Source: an uncultured Clostridia bacterium (lineage in GTDB: Bacteria; Bacillota; Clostridia; Oscillospirales; Oscillospiraceae). From it: 35,069 bases of DNA. The DNA lies in assembly GCA_947307365.1 (NCBI GenBank), contig CAMZIY010000010.1, forward strand, positions 1 to 35,069. The letters run 5' to 3'. A program made the translations under genes and the position numbers. The notes beneath the pieces were generated by a model, which was not told the DNA's origin, searched no databases, and saw nothing but the letters and a program-made list of their open reading frames with translations. Below, piece by piece: positions 26,808-35,069 of this stretch; position 1 is the stretch's first letter, and the number at the start of each line of letters is the position of its first letter.

Positions 26808-27254
26808 ATGATCACCATAAAACCCGTGGATGAAAACAGCGTGGAAGCCTGCGCTTCCCTGCAGTGTACACCGGAACAGCGGCAATTCACCAATTCTCCC
26901 ATATGGTCCTTGCTGGAAACCGCATATACACCGCTGAATCAGCATTGCAGGCTTTACGCCATATACAATGAAGAAACTGTTGTGGGCATGGTTCGTCTCG
27001 ACTTCACGCTGCATGACGGATATTATGAGTTTACAAATCTTCTGATCGATCAAATCCATCAGAGAAAGCATTGCGCTACGGAAGCGATCCGGCAGATCAT
27101 CGATGTGTTTCGCAAGGATGGTCGTTTTCAGCTCCTGCGGCTCCATGTCGCGCCGGAGAATACTGCCGCTGTCGGATTGTACCGGAAGTTGGGATTCACT
27201 TATACGCATGACACGGAAGATCATGTGTTTCATGTGTATGAGTATTTGCTATAA
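26808..27254 (+). CDS. GNAT family N-acetyltransferase, about 148 aa
   Basis: EETVVGMVRLDF...LLIDQIHQRKHCATEAIRQIIDVFRKDGRFQLLRLHVAPENTAAVGLYRKLGFTYTHD; SD aaggagg upstream of ATG at 26808. Confidence 0.88.
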   Translation: MITIKPVDENSVEACASLQCTPEQRQFTNSPIWSLLETAYTPLNQHCRLYAIYNEETVVGMVRLDFTLHDGYYEFTNLLIDQIHQRKHCATEAIRQIIDVFRKDGRFQLLRLHVAPENTAAVGLYRKLGFTYTHDTEDHVFHVYEYLL

Positions 27255-27260
27255 TAAGCC

Positions 27261-28127
27261 ATGAAATGCTATTTATGTCCCCGTTCCTGCGGGGCGGACC
27301 GGGAGGCGGGGGAACCGGGCTGGTGCCGCTGCCCCGCCCTGCCCCATGCGGCGAGAGCCGCCCGGCACGACTGGGAGGAACCCTGTCTGAGCGGGACCCG
27401 GGGCTCCGGGGCGGTGTTCTTCTCCGGCTGCAATCTGGGCTGCGTCTACTGTCAGAACCGGGAGATCAGCCGGGAGATCCGGGGAAAGGAGCTGGATGCC
27501 GCCGGGCTCCGGGCCGTCTTTCTCCGTCTGCGGGACACGGGGGTGCATAACCTGAACCTGGTGACCCCCACCCCCTACGCCCGGGTGATCGCGGAAGCGC
27601 TGGAGCAGCCCATCGGCATCCCCGTGGTGTGGAACTGCGGCGGATATGAATCCATCGAGACCCTGCGGATGCTGGAGGGGAAGGTGGACGTGTGGCTGCC
27701 GGATATGAAATACACGGAGGAAGAACCCGCCCGGGTCCTTTCCGCCGCGCCGGATTATTTTGCCCGGGCTGACGAGGCCATCCGGGAGATGTACCGGCAG
27801 ACGGGCCCCTACGTCCTGGACGGGGACGGGCTCCTGATCCGGGGGGTGCTGGTGCGCCACCTGGTGCTGCCGGGATACCTCTCCAATTCCAAGGGCGTGC
27901 TGGAATGGTTTGCCGACACCTTCGGCCGGGGAAAGGGCCTGCTGAGCCTCATGGCCCAGTACACCCCCAACGGCCTGGGGGGACCGGACCGGCCCCTCCG
28001 GGAGGAGGAGTACGGCGAGGTGCGGGATTATCTCTATATGCTGGGCATCCGGGACGGTTTCCTCCAGGAGCCCAAGGCTTCGGCGGGGACCTATGTTCCC
28101 GCCTTTGACGGGACGGGTGTGGAATGA
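27261..28127 (+). CDS. Radical SAM protein, PflX/COG1313-like (pyruvate formate-lyase activase-related), 288 aa
   Basis: MKCYLCPRSCGADR...GAVFFSGCNLGCVYCQNREISREIRGKEL (CxxxCxxC)...HNLNLVTPTPYA...VWLPDMKYTEEEPA. Confidence 0.88.
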   Translation: MKCYLCPRSCGADREAGEPGWCRCPALPHAARAARHDWEEPCLSGTRGSGAVFFSGCNLGCVYCQNREISREIRGKELDAAGLRAVFLRLRDTGVHNLNLVTPTPYARVIAEALEQPIGIPVVWNCGGYESIETLRMLEGKVDVWLPDMKYTEEEPARVLSAAPDYFARADEAIREMYRQTGPYVLDGDGLLIRGVLVRHLVLPGYLSNSKGVLEWFADTFGRGKGLLSLMAQYTPNGLGGPDRPLREEEYGEVRDYLYMLGIRDGFLQEPKASAGTYVPAFDGTGVE

Positions 28128-29968
28128 CCAGGGACGAGCTTCGGGAAAAGGCGCTGGCGCTGCCGCTGCAGCCCGGGGTCTATATCATGATGGACAAGCG
28201 GGGCGAGGTCATCTACGTGGGCAAGGCCAAAGCCCTGAAAAACCGGGTGGTGAGCTATTTCCGCGAGGGCTCCCACAGTCCCAAGACCGAGGTGATGGTC
28301 TCCCACGTGGACCACTTCGACGTGATCATGGTGCGGAGCGAATTCGAGGCCCTGATCACGGAAAACCAGCTCATCAAGCTCCACAAGCCCCGGTACAACA
28401 TCCTGCTGAAGGACGACAAGGGCTATCCCTACCTGCGGTACGATCCCCGGGAGGAATACCCCGTCTTCAGGGTGGCGGGCAGGCCGGGAAAGGACGGCGC
28501 CCGGTACCTGGGCCCCTTCGGCAGCCGCACCACCCTCTTTTCCGCCATCAGCGCCGCAAGCCGGGCCCTGCTCCTCCCCACCTGTTCCCGCCGCTTCCCG
28601 GCGGATCTGGGAAAAGGCCGCCCCTGCCTGAACAAGGACATGGGCCTCTGCCAGGGCTGGTGCACCGGAAATCCGGGAAGCGAGGAATACCGCCGGCGGA
28701 TGGAAGCCGCCGTCCTGGTGTTTGAGGGACGGACCGGCGAGCTGGAGGCGGAGCTGCAGAAGGAGATGGAGGCCGCGGCGGAGGACCTGCGCTTCGAGCA
28801 GGCGGCCCTGCTCCGGGACCGGCTCCGGGCGGTCCGCACCCTGGGGGAAAAACAGCTGGCCGTCTCCGGGGCCATGGCGGATACGGACGCAGTGGGCTTC
28901 CACCGGGGAGCCGCCAAATGCTGCTTCACCGTGCTCCACTATATCGGCGGAAAGCTGCTGGACAAGGATCTGTCCCTGCTGGAGATCCCCATGGAGGAGA
29001 GCGACGGAGAAGTGCTCAGTTCCCTCCTGCGGCAGTACTACGCCGTCCGGGGCTGCTGTCCCCCCCGCATCCTGCTGCCCGTGGAGCCGGAGGACGGGGA
29101 GGATCTGTCCCGACTTTTTACCGAGACCTACGGCCGGAAGGTCACCCTGACCGTGCCGAAGCGGGGAGATATGCGCCTCCGGGCCGAAACCGCCCAGCTG
29201 AACGCCCGGCAGGAGACGGAACGGGAAACGGACCGGGAGGAACGGATCTCCGCCATCCTGAAATGGCTGCAGAACGCCGCCGCCCTGCCCCGGCTTCCCC
29301 GGCGGGTGGAGGCCTATGATATCTCCAACCTGGGGAACGACGACATCGTCGCCTCCATGACCGTATTCACGGATACCCGCCCCTTGAAGCGGGATTACCG
29401 ACGCTTTAAAATGAAGACCGTCACCGGAGCGGACGACTACGCCAGCATGCGGGAGACCCTGATCCGCCGCCTGACGGAATACCGGGAGGGAAACGAGAAA
29501 TTCGCCCTCCTGCCGGACCTGTTCCTCATCGACGGGGGCAGCGTCCACGCCCGCACCGCCCTGGAGGTACTGCGGGAGTTTGATCTGGATATCCCGGTGC
29601 TGGGCATGGTGAAGGACGACAAGCACCGCACCCGGGCCCTGGCGGAGCCGGGAGGGGGAGAGATCGGCCTGGAGGGGAATCCCGCAGCCTTTGCCTGGAT
29701 CGGCCGGGTTCAGGAGGAGACCCACCGCTTCGCCATCACCTACCAGCGCAGTCTCCGGTCCAAACGCATCGGGTCCAGACTGGATGGCATCCCCGGGGTG
29801 GGGGAAAAGCGGAGGAACGATCTGCTGAAGGAATTCAAATCCGTCAAGGCCATCGCCGCCGCCTCGGAGGAGGAGCTGGCGAAGGTGGTGCCCAGGAACG
29901 CGGCGGCGGCGGTATACCGGCATTTTCATGAGGAGACCGGCGCAGCCGGAGAGGAGGAAGAAGCATGA
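28124..29968 (+). CDS. uvrC: Excinuclease ABC subunit C
   Basis: LPLQPGVYIMMDKRGEVIYVGKAKALKNRVVSYF...LKDDKGYPYL...DISNLGNDDIVASMTVF...LPDLFLIDGGSVHA; C-terminal HhH IPGVGEKRRNDLLKEFKSVKAI. Confidence 0.98.
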   Translation: MTRDELREKALALPLQPGVYIMMDKRGEVIYVGKAKALKNRVVSYFREGSHSPKTEVMVSHVDHFDVIMVRSEFEALITENQLIKLHKPRYNILLKDDKGYPYLRYDPREEYPVFRVAGRPGKDGARYLGPFGSRTTLFSAISAASRALLLPTCSRRFPADLGKGRPCLNKDMGLCQGWCTGNPGSEEYRRRMEAAVLVFEGRTGELEAELQKEMEAAAEDLRFEQAALLRDRLRAVRTLGEKQLAVSGAMADTDAVGFHRGAAKCCFTVLHYIGGKLLDKDLSLLEIPMEESDGEVLSSLLRQYYAVRGCCPPRILLPVEPEDGEDLSRLFTETYGRKVTLTVPKRGDMRLRAETAQLNARQETERETDREERISAILKWLQNAAALPRLPRRVEAYDISNLGNDDIVASMTVFTDTRPLKRDYRRFKMKTVTGADDYASMRETLIRRLTEYREGNEKFALLPDLFLIDGGSVHARTALEVLREFDLDIPVLGMVKDDKHRTRALAEPGGGEIGLEGNPAAFAWIGRVQEETHRFAITYQRSLRSKRIGSRLDGIPGVGEKRRNDLLKEFKSVKAIAAASEEELAKVVPRNAAAAVYRHFHEETGAAGEEEEA

Positions 29969-30510
29969 GAGTCATCACCGGCACGGCCCGGGGGCGGAAG
30001 CTCCTGGAGCCCGCGGGCATGGATATTCGGCCCACCACGGACCAGGTGAAGGAAGCGGTATTCAACATCCTGCAGGGGGACGTGGAGGGCCGGTCCGTTC
30101 TGGATCTGTTTGCCGGAACGGGACAGCTGGGGATCGAAGCCCTGTCCCGGGGAGCGGAGAAATGCACCTTCGTGGACGAGAGCCGGGAGGCGGTCCGTCT
30201 GGTGAAGGCCAATCTGGAGAAATGCGGTTTTTCCGGCTCCGTGATCCAGGGGGACGCCCTGCGCTTTCTGGAAGGCCGGGAGGCCTACGGTCTGATCTTC
30301 ATCGATCCCCCCTACCGCAGCGGCCTGTACGGGGAGATCCTGGAAGGGATAAAACATTTTGACAAACTCCAGACCGGTGGTATAATGGTGGTTGAAACTC
30401 CGGCGGAGCTGGAGCCGGACTCTCCGGGGCTTCCCTACAGGAAGCTCAGGAGCTATCGTTATGGAAAGGTCCGGATCACAACCTTTACAAGAAATGAGGA
30501 TGAAGCGTGA
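29965..30510 (+). CDS. rsmD: 16S rRNA (guanine(966)-N(2))-methyltransferase RsmD
   Basis: MRVITGTARGRKLLEPAGMDIRPTTDQVKEAVFNIL...VLDLFAGTGQLGIEALSRGA...LIFIDPPY. Confidence 0.95.
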   Translation: MRVITGTARGRKLLEPAGMDIRPTTDQVKEAVFNILQGDVEGRSVLDLFAGTGQLGIEALSRGAEKCTFVDESREAVRLVKANLEKCGFSGSVIQGDALRFLEGREAYGLIFIDPPYRSGLYGEILEGIKHFDKLQTGGIMVVETPAELEPDSPGLPYRKLRSYRYGKVRITTFTRNEDEA

Positions 30511-31022
30511 TCACTGCGATCTACACCGGCAGCTTTGACCCCATCACCCTGGGGCATCTGAACATGATCAAGCGGGCCTCCAGGGTATTCGACAAGCTCA
30601 TCGTATGCATCATGGTCAACAAGGACAAGAAACCTCTGTTCACCCAGGAAGAGCGGCTGAGGCAGGTACGCCTGGTCACCCAGCGCTTCCCCAACGTGGA
30701 GGTGGATCAGTCCGACCTTCTGGTGGCGGATTACGCCCGGCTCAAGGGAGCCAAGGTCATCGTCCGGGGCCTCCGGGCGGTATCCGACTACGAGAAAGAA
30801 TGTCAGATGGCCCTGATGAACAAGCGGCTCTATCCTGAGCTGGAGACCTTCTTTCTGGCCGCCAGCGAAAAGTACATGTACCTGAGCTCCAGCGCGGTGA
30901 AGGAACTGGCCATGTTCGGCGCAGACCTGTCCGCCTTTGCCCCCCGGGAGATCATCGGGGAGATCGAAGCCAAATACAAGCAAGAAAGGACGGATACTGA
31001 CCATGGCAAGCGGGATCAATGA
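30507..31022 (+). CDS. coaD: Phosphopantetheine adenylyltransferase
   Basis: MITAIYTGSFDPITLGHLNMIKRASRVFDKLIV...RGLRAVSDYEKECQMALMNKRLYPELETFFLAASEKYMYLSSSAVKELAMFGADL. Confidence 0.95.
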   Translation: MITAIYTGSFDPITLGHLNMIKRASRVFDKLIVCIMVNKDKKPLFTQEERLRQVRLVTQRFPNVEVDQSDLLVADYARLKGAKVIVRGLRAVSDYEKECQMALMNKRLYPELETFFLAASEKYMYLSSSAVKELAMFGADLSAFAPREIIGEIEAKYKQERTDTDHGKRDQ

Positions 31023-31470
31023 ACTCATCGACCAGCTGGATACCCTGATCAAGGACGCCTGGTCCCTGCCCCTCAGCACGGAAAAATGCATTCTGGACCG
31101 CAACAACGCCCTCGCCCTTCTGGAGGAGATCAAGACGCAGCTCCCCGCAGAGGTGACGGAGGCGAAGCGCCTCATCAGCGGCAAGGCGGAATTCATCCGC
31201 CAGACCCGGGAAGAGGTGGAGATGATACGCCAGAAGGCCGGCGAGGAATGCCAGCGCATGGTGGAGGAGGAAAACGTGGTGAAGGAAGCCCGGAAACGGG
31301 CCCGGGAGATCATCACCGCAGCGGAAAGCAAAGCCAACGACCTTCGGGAAGCCTCCAACAACTACGCGGATGATCTGCTGCGCCGCACGGAGGAGGGCAT
31401 CGTTCAGTCCCTCACCGCCATCCGCCAGTCCCGATCCAGTTTCCGGGACGCCTCCGGCAGAGGAGAATAA
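31003..31470 (+). CDS. Conserved hypothetical, charged coiled-coil (ATPase/ATP-synthase-subunit-B-like), about 155 aa
   Basis: MASGINELIDQLDTLIKDAWSLPLSTEKCILDRNNALALLEEIKTQLPAEVTEAKRLISGKAEFIRQTREEVEMIRQKAGEECQRMVEEE...; start at 31003 with SD aaagga, overlapping coaD. Confidence 0.75.
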   Translation: MASGINELIDQLDTLIKDAWSLPLSTEKCILDRNNALALLEEIKTQLPAEVTEAKRLISGKAEFIRQTREEVEMIRQKAGEECQRMVEEENVVKEARKRAREIITAAESKANDLREASNNYADDLLRRTEEGIVQSLTAIRQSRSSFRDASGRGE

Positions 31471-31494
31471 ATTAGCAAAGAAGAGAACGGTTCA

Positions 31495-33729
31495 ATGAAA
31501 AAGTGTATTCTGACTATCGCCGCCGTTGTTTTGATCATCGCCATTCTGGCCTTCGCCGTGTTCTACGGTCTCGATCTGGGCCCGCTGAACATCGATCCCA
31601 TGAAGGACGGCATCACCCTGGGCCTGGATCTGGTGGGCGGCTCTGAGATCACCTACGAAGCTCTGGTGCCCGATGGCATGACCGACGAAGACCTGTCCAA
31701 ATCCATGGACGCCGTTCAGGCCATGCTCCGGGAGCGTCTGAACTCCCTGGGCTACACCGAAGCCAGCGTCTACCTTAACGGCAGGCGGGGCGTTACCGTG
31801 GAGATCCCCAACGTGTCGAACCCGGAGCAGGCGGTCCAGATGCTGGGCGCCACCGCCGTGATCCAGTTCGTGGACCATGAGAACAACGTGATCATCGACG
31901 GGCGGGATATCGAATCCGCCACCGCCGCCTATCTCCCCACCGGCACCGGCGGCGTATACGAATATGTCGTCACCCTGAAGCTCACGCCGGAAGGCCACGC
32001 CAAGTTCCGGGACGGCACCAAAGCGGTGGCCAATCTGCTGAACGAAGACATGCGCTTTGTGGCCATCGTCCTGGACGATAAGGTCATCAGCGCTCCCACC
32101 GTGAAGGCGGAATATGCCGAGACCGGCATCGATACGGACGAACCGCTGATCCAGCTGGGCAGCGACGCCAACATGGATTACGCCAAGTACCTGGCCAGCA
32201 TCATCAACTCCGGCTCCCTTCCCTTTGAGCTGAAGGACACGAAGCTCCAGGCCGTAGGCGCCTCCCTGGGCGAGCGGAGCCTGGAGACCGCCATCATCGC
32301 CGGTCTCATCGGCATCGCCATCGTGATGATCTTCATGCTGATCGTGTACCGCATCCCCGGCATCGTGGCGGACCTCTCCCTCATCCTGTATATCGCCCTG
32401 TTCTGCGTGGTCATGTCCGCCCTGCACCTGAATCTCAGCCTCCCCGGCATCGCGGGCATCATCCTCACCATCGGCATGGCGGTGGACGCCAACGTGGTCA
32501 TCTACGAGCGCATACGGGAGGAACTGATCGCGGGCAAGACCCTGCGCAGCGCCATCGACGCGGGCTACAAACGGGCCTTTACCGCCATTCTGGACTCCAA
32601 CATCACCACCATGATCGCGGGCTTCGTCCTGCTTTGGAAGGGCACCGGTACCATCCTGGGCTTCGCCAAGACCCTGCTCATCGGCGTGGTGCTCAGCATG
32701 ATCTGCATGCTGGTAGTCACCCGGATCATCCTGAAGGCCTTCTCCGCCCTGCGGAAGTATGATCCCTGGCAGTACGGCCTATCCAGGAAGTACGATCCCA
32801 AGGATCCGGAGCCCAGCTACGGGAAGCTCCGGCATTTCGTCAGCAAGGGCAAGCTCTTCACCCTCATCTCCATCCTCCTGTGCGCCACCGCTATCGTGGC
32901 CCTGGTGCTCCTCCCCTTCGGGGTGAGCCTTTTCAACCTGGATATCGATTTCGTGGGCGGCGTCACCATCCAGTACAGCATCAACCGGGAGGTGGACGCG
33001 CAGGTCTCCGCCGAGATCTCCAATATGGTAGCGGACGCCACCGGGGTACGCCCCAGCTCGGTCGTCCGAACAGGCAATGACGGCAGGAGCGTCACCATCA
33101 AGATCCAGGAGCTCACCACCCAGCAGCGGGACGCCATCGGCACGGGCCTGGCGGAGCTTTACGGCGCGGACAACGTCGTTCTGGAAAGCTCGGATTTCGT
33201 CTCCGCCTCAGTGGGACGGGACATCACCGAGGCGGCCTTCGTGGCCTCTATCCTGGCGGCGGCGCTGATCCTGATCTATATCTCCCTCCGCTTCGAGATC
33301 CGCTCCGGTCTGGCGGCGGTGATCTGCCTCATCCATGACCTGCTGGTGATGCTGAGCTGCTACGTGATCTTCCGCATCTCCCTGAACATGAACTTCATCG
33401 CCGCAGCCCTCACCATCATCGGCTACTCCATCAACGCCACCATCGTCATCTTCGACCGCATCCGGGAGGAAGTCAAGCGCACCGGCGGCCACGAAGATTT
33501 CGCCCAGGTGGTGGACCGGAGCATCAGCCGCACCCTGCGGCGCAGCCTGGGCACCACCATCACCACCCTGCTGCCCATCATCCTGCTGCTTATCCTGGGA
33601 GTCAACTCCATCCGGAACTTCGCCTTCCCCATCATGGTGGGCGTCATCTCCGGCTGCTACAGCTCCACCTGCGTGGCAGGCCCCCTGTGGAACCTGCTGA
33701 AGGGCAAGAAAGCGGTCAAGGTGAAATAA
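31495..33729 (+). CDS. secDF: Fused protein translocase subunit SecDF, 744 aa
   Basis: SecD half: GITLGLDLVGGSEITYE...VDANVVIYERIREEL; SecF half: LDIDFVGGVTIQYSI...NATIVIFDRIREEVKR. Confidence 0.96.
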   Translation: MKKCILTIAAVVLIIAILAFAVFYGLDLGPLNIDPMKDGITLGLDLVGGSEITYEALVPDGMTDEDLSKSMDAVQAMLRERLNSLGYTEASVYLNGRRGVTVEIPNVSNPEQAVQMLGATAVIQFVDHENNVIIDGRDIESATAAYLPTGTGGVYEYVVTLKLTPEGHAKFRDGTKAVANLLNEDMRFVAIVLDDKVISAPTVKAEYAETGIDTDEPLIQLGSDANMDYAKYLASIINSGSLPFELKDTKLQAVGASLGERSLETAIIAGLIGIAIVMIFMLIVYRIPGIVADLSLILYIALFCVVMSALHLNLSLPGIAGIILTIGMAVDANVVIYERIREELIAGKTLRSAIDAGYKRAFTAILDSNITTMIAGFVLLWKGTGTILGFAKTLLIGVVLSMICMLVVTRIILKAFSALRKYDPWQYGLSRKYDPKDPEPSYGKLRHFVSKGKLFTLISILLCATAIVALVLLPFGVSLFNLDIDFVGGVTIQYSINREVDAQVSAEISNMVADATGVRPSSVVRTGNDGRSVTIKIQELTTQQRDAIGTGLAELYGADNVVLESSDFVSASVGRDITEAAFVASILAAALILIYISLRFEIRSGLAAVICLIHDLLVMLSCYVIFRISLNMNFIAAALTIIGYSINATIVIFDRIREEVKRTGGHEDFAQVVDRSISRTLRRSLGTTITTLLPIILLLILGVNSIRNFAFPIMVGVISGCYSSTCVAGPLWNLLKGKKAVKVK

Positions 33730-33741
33730 CGATCAGATAGG

Positions 33742-33777
33742 CAGCGCCGGGTGGGGAAACCGCCCGGCGCTGTTTTT
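33742..33777 (+). terminator. Intrinsic terminator after secDF
   Basis: Stem cagcgccggg / cccggcgctg followed by ttttt. Confidence 0.8.
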
Positions 33778-33791
33778 GGAGGTACGGACTT

Positions 33792-34277
33792 ATGCTGAAC
33801 ATCCTGTTTTCCTCGGAGAATATCGATTTTGTCCAGGTCTCGGAGGAACTAATCCCGGATTATCTCGTCATGGTAAATGATATGGAACACGTGGAGCGGT
33901 TCATCGGCGAGGTCCATGAACCCTTCACTCCCGATCAAGAGCTCCGCTGGGTGCAGAAGAAACGGGCGGAAAAGGCCGTGGTCTTTTCCATGATCCAGCG
34001 GGAAAACGGCGACTTCATCGGGAACATTGAGCTGATGGACGTCTCGGATGCCCAGGGAGAGCTGGGCATCGCCATCACGGCAGAAAAACAGGACCGGGGC
34101 TATGGCACCGAGGCCATCCGCAGGCTGCTGGAATACGGGTTTCAGGACCTTGGACTGAAGCGGATCACCCTGAGAGCCTACCCCTTCAACACCCGGGCGA
34201 TCCATGTCTATGAAAAATGCGGTTTTCGTACGTACGACCGGACGGAAAAACACGTCTGCATGGAATATATACGGTAA
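33792..34277 (+). CDS. GNAT family N-acetyltransferase (RimJ/RimL-like), 161 aa
   Basis: ENGDFIGNIELMDVSDAQGELGIAITAEKQDRGYGTEAIRRLLEYGFQDLGLKRITLRAYPFNTRAIHVYEKCGFRTYDR. Confidence 0.92.
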   Translation: MLNILFSSENIDFVQVSEELIPDYLVMVNDMEHVERFIGEVHEPFTPDQELRWVQKKRAEKAVVFSMIQRENGDFIGNIELMDVSDAQGELGIAITAEKQDRGYGTEAIRRLLEYGFQDLGLKRITLRAYPFNTRAIHVYEKCGFRTYDRTEKHVCMEYIR

Positions 34278-34303
34278 CCGCCTGACAGAAAGGAGAAAAA
34301 ACA

Positions 34304-34861
34304 ATGGAAAACAGGACAGCCTCCTCCCAGGATCTGCTGGAGGTGCTGGTAAAGGGGCAGCGCAAAGCCCTGCGTCACTCCCGGATCGTCACCCTTATCT
34401 GCCTGGTGCTGGCGGCGCTGCTGGTGATCGTCGTGCTGACGACCGTTCCCCGGATCACAGCGGCCCTGGACCGGATCGACGACGCCTTCTCCTCCGTGGA
34501 GAACTCCCTGGGGATGCTGGACCGGCTGGATACCGCCCTCACCTCCGTGGAAGGAGCCGTGGGGAAGCTGGACGGTCTGACCGACGCCTTCTCCGCAGTG
34601 GAAAGCGCCATGGGGAAACTGGACGGCCTGGCCGACACCCTTTCCACGGTGGAAAGCACCATGGGGAAACTGGACGGCCTGGCGGAGAACGCCGAAGCCC
34701 TCGGCAATGCGGCTGCCCGGCTGGAGGAGATGGACATCGACTCCCTGAACCGCGGCATCCGAAATATCAGTCAGATCGACTTCGAGACGCTGAATCAGGC
34801 CATCAGCGACCTGTCCGCCGCGGTGCAGCCCCTGGCGGAATTCGCCAACCTGTTCGGCTGA
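34304..34861 (+). CDS. Hypothetical single-pass membrane protein with 17-aa tandem helical repeats, 185 aa
   Basis: TM RIVTLICLVLAALLVIVVLTTV; repeats LDRIDDAFSSVENSLGM / LDRLDTALTSVEGAVGK / LDGLTDAFSAVESAMGK / LDGLADTLSTVESTMGK; SD aaaggag. Confidence 0.8.
   Translation: MENRTASSQDLLEVLVKGQRKALRHSRIVTLICLVLAALLVIVVLTTVPRITAALDRIDDAFSSVENSLGMLDRLDTALTSVEGAVGKLDGLTDAFSAVESAMGKLDGLADTLSTVESTMGKLDGLAENAEALGNAAARLEEMDIDSLNRGIRNISQIDFETLNQAISDLSAAVQPLAEFANLFG
34466..34720 (+). repeat. 51-bp (17-aa) tandem repeat within the hypothetical membrane protein gene
   Basis: Units start at 34466, 34517, 34568, 34619 and 34670 (last degenerate); gtggaaagc(g/a)ccatggggaaactggacggcctggc is near-identical between two units. 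Confidence 0.85.
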
Positions 34862-34890
34862 GCCGAAACTTCGGAATAAAACACAGATCG

Positions 34891-34923
34891 CCGCGGCCGG
34901 TTCGCAAACCGGCCGCGGCCTTT
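34891..34923. terminator. Hairpin between convergent genes, probable terminator
   Basis: Perfect 12-bp stem ccgcggccggtt-cgca-aaccggccgcgg followed by ccttt (short T run). Confidence 0.65.
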
Positions 34924-34960
34924 CACATTCCCATTCAATTCTTCATGCCCCGCAGGGGGA

Positions 34961-35069
34961 TCACGCCCGGATCTGCTTCAGCTTCGTGAACCGGGGCAGA
35001 CCATCCACGGTCGCCCGGCCGCAGTCCCCCTGGATCAGGGGCAGGACGTAATCCACGAATTCCTGCGTC
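34961..35069 (-). CDS. 6-phosphofructokinase, C-terminal fragment (gene continues beyond window)
   Basis: Minus-strand reading TQEFVDYVLPLIQGDCGRATVDGLPRFTKLKQIRA* resembles PfkA-type C-termini (F-x-x-Y-x-x-PLIQGE...GLPRF). Confidence 0.65.
   Translation of the reverse strand, partial: TQEFVDYVLPLIQGDCGRATVDGLPRFTKLKQIRA

Overview
The window is a high-GC, Bacillota/Clostridia-like chromosomal segment (taxonomy inferred from gene content). It is gene-dense with no rRNA, tRNA, CRISPR array, transposase or phage gene that I could support. Positions 1-6672 form an accessory, probably catabolic module: an enolase-superfamily dehydratase (partial), a 593-aa protein that appears to hold four MoaF/phenolic-acid-decarboxylase-like calycin domains, an alpha/beta hydrolase, and a 960-aa fusion of a CocE/NonD (S15) hydrolase with a second alpha/beta-hydrolase domain whose catalytic His looks replaced. 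Next come a secreted BspA-type LRR protein with a 166-aa (498-bp) higher-order repeat, an hsp20 gene with a near-perfect CIRCE operator over a consensus promoter, a patatin-like lipase and an esterase with overlapping divergent promoters, and an M48 protease. Housekeeping blocks follow: deoB, an ABC_trans_CmpB protein, cvpA, and mfd/parvulin-like/mnmG/mnmA on the minus strand; queH-proB-proA, a PflX-like radical SAM gene, uvrC-rsmD-coaD, an ATPase-like gene and secDF on the plus strand. The end holds a GNAT, a short-repeat membrane protein and a partial phosphofructokinase. The most useful leads are the multi-domain calycin protein and its neighbours, a candidate shared operator between the divergent genes at 916-1001, the LRR super-repeat, a 20-bp-periodic palindromic array at 13591-13671, and a possible leaderless queH. 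All motif, domain and promoter calls are by eye.
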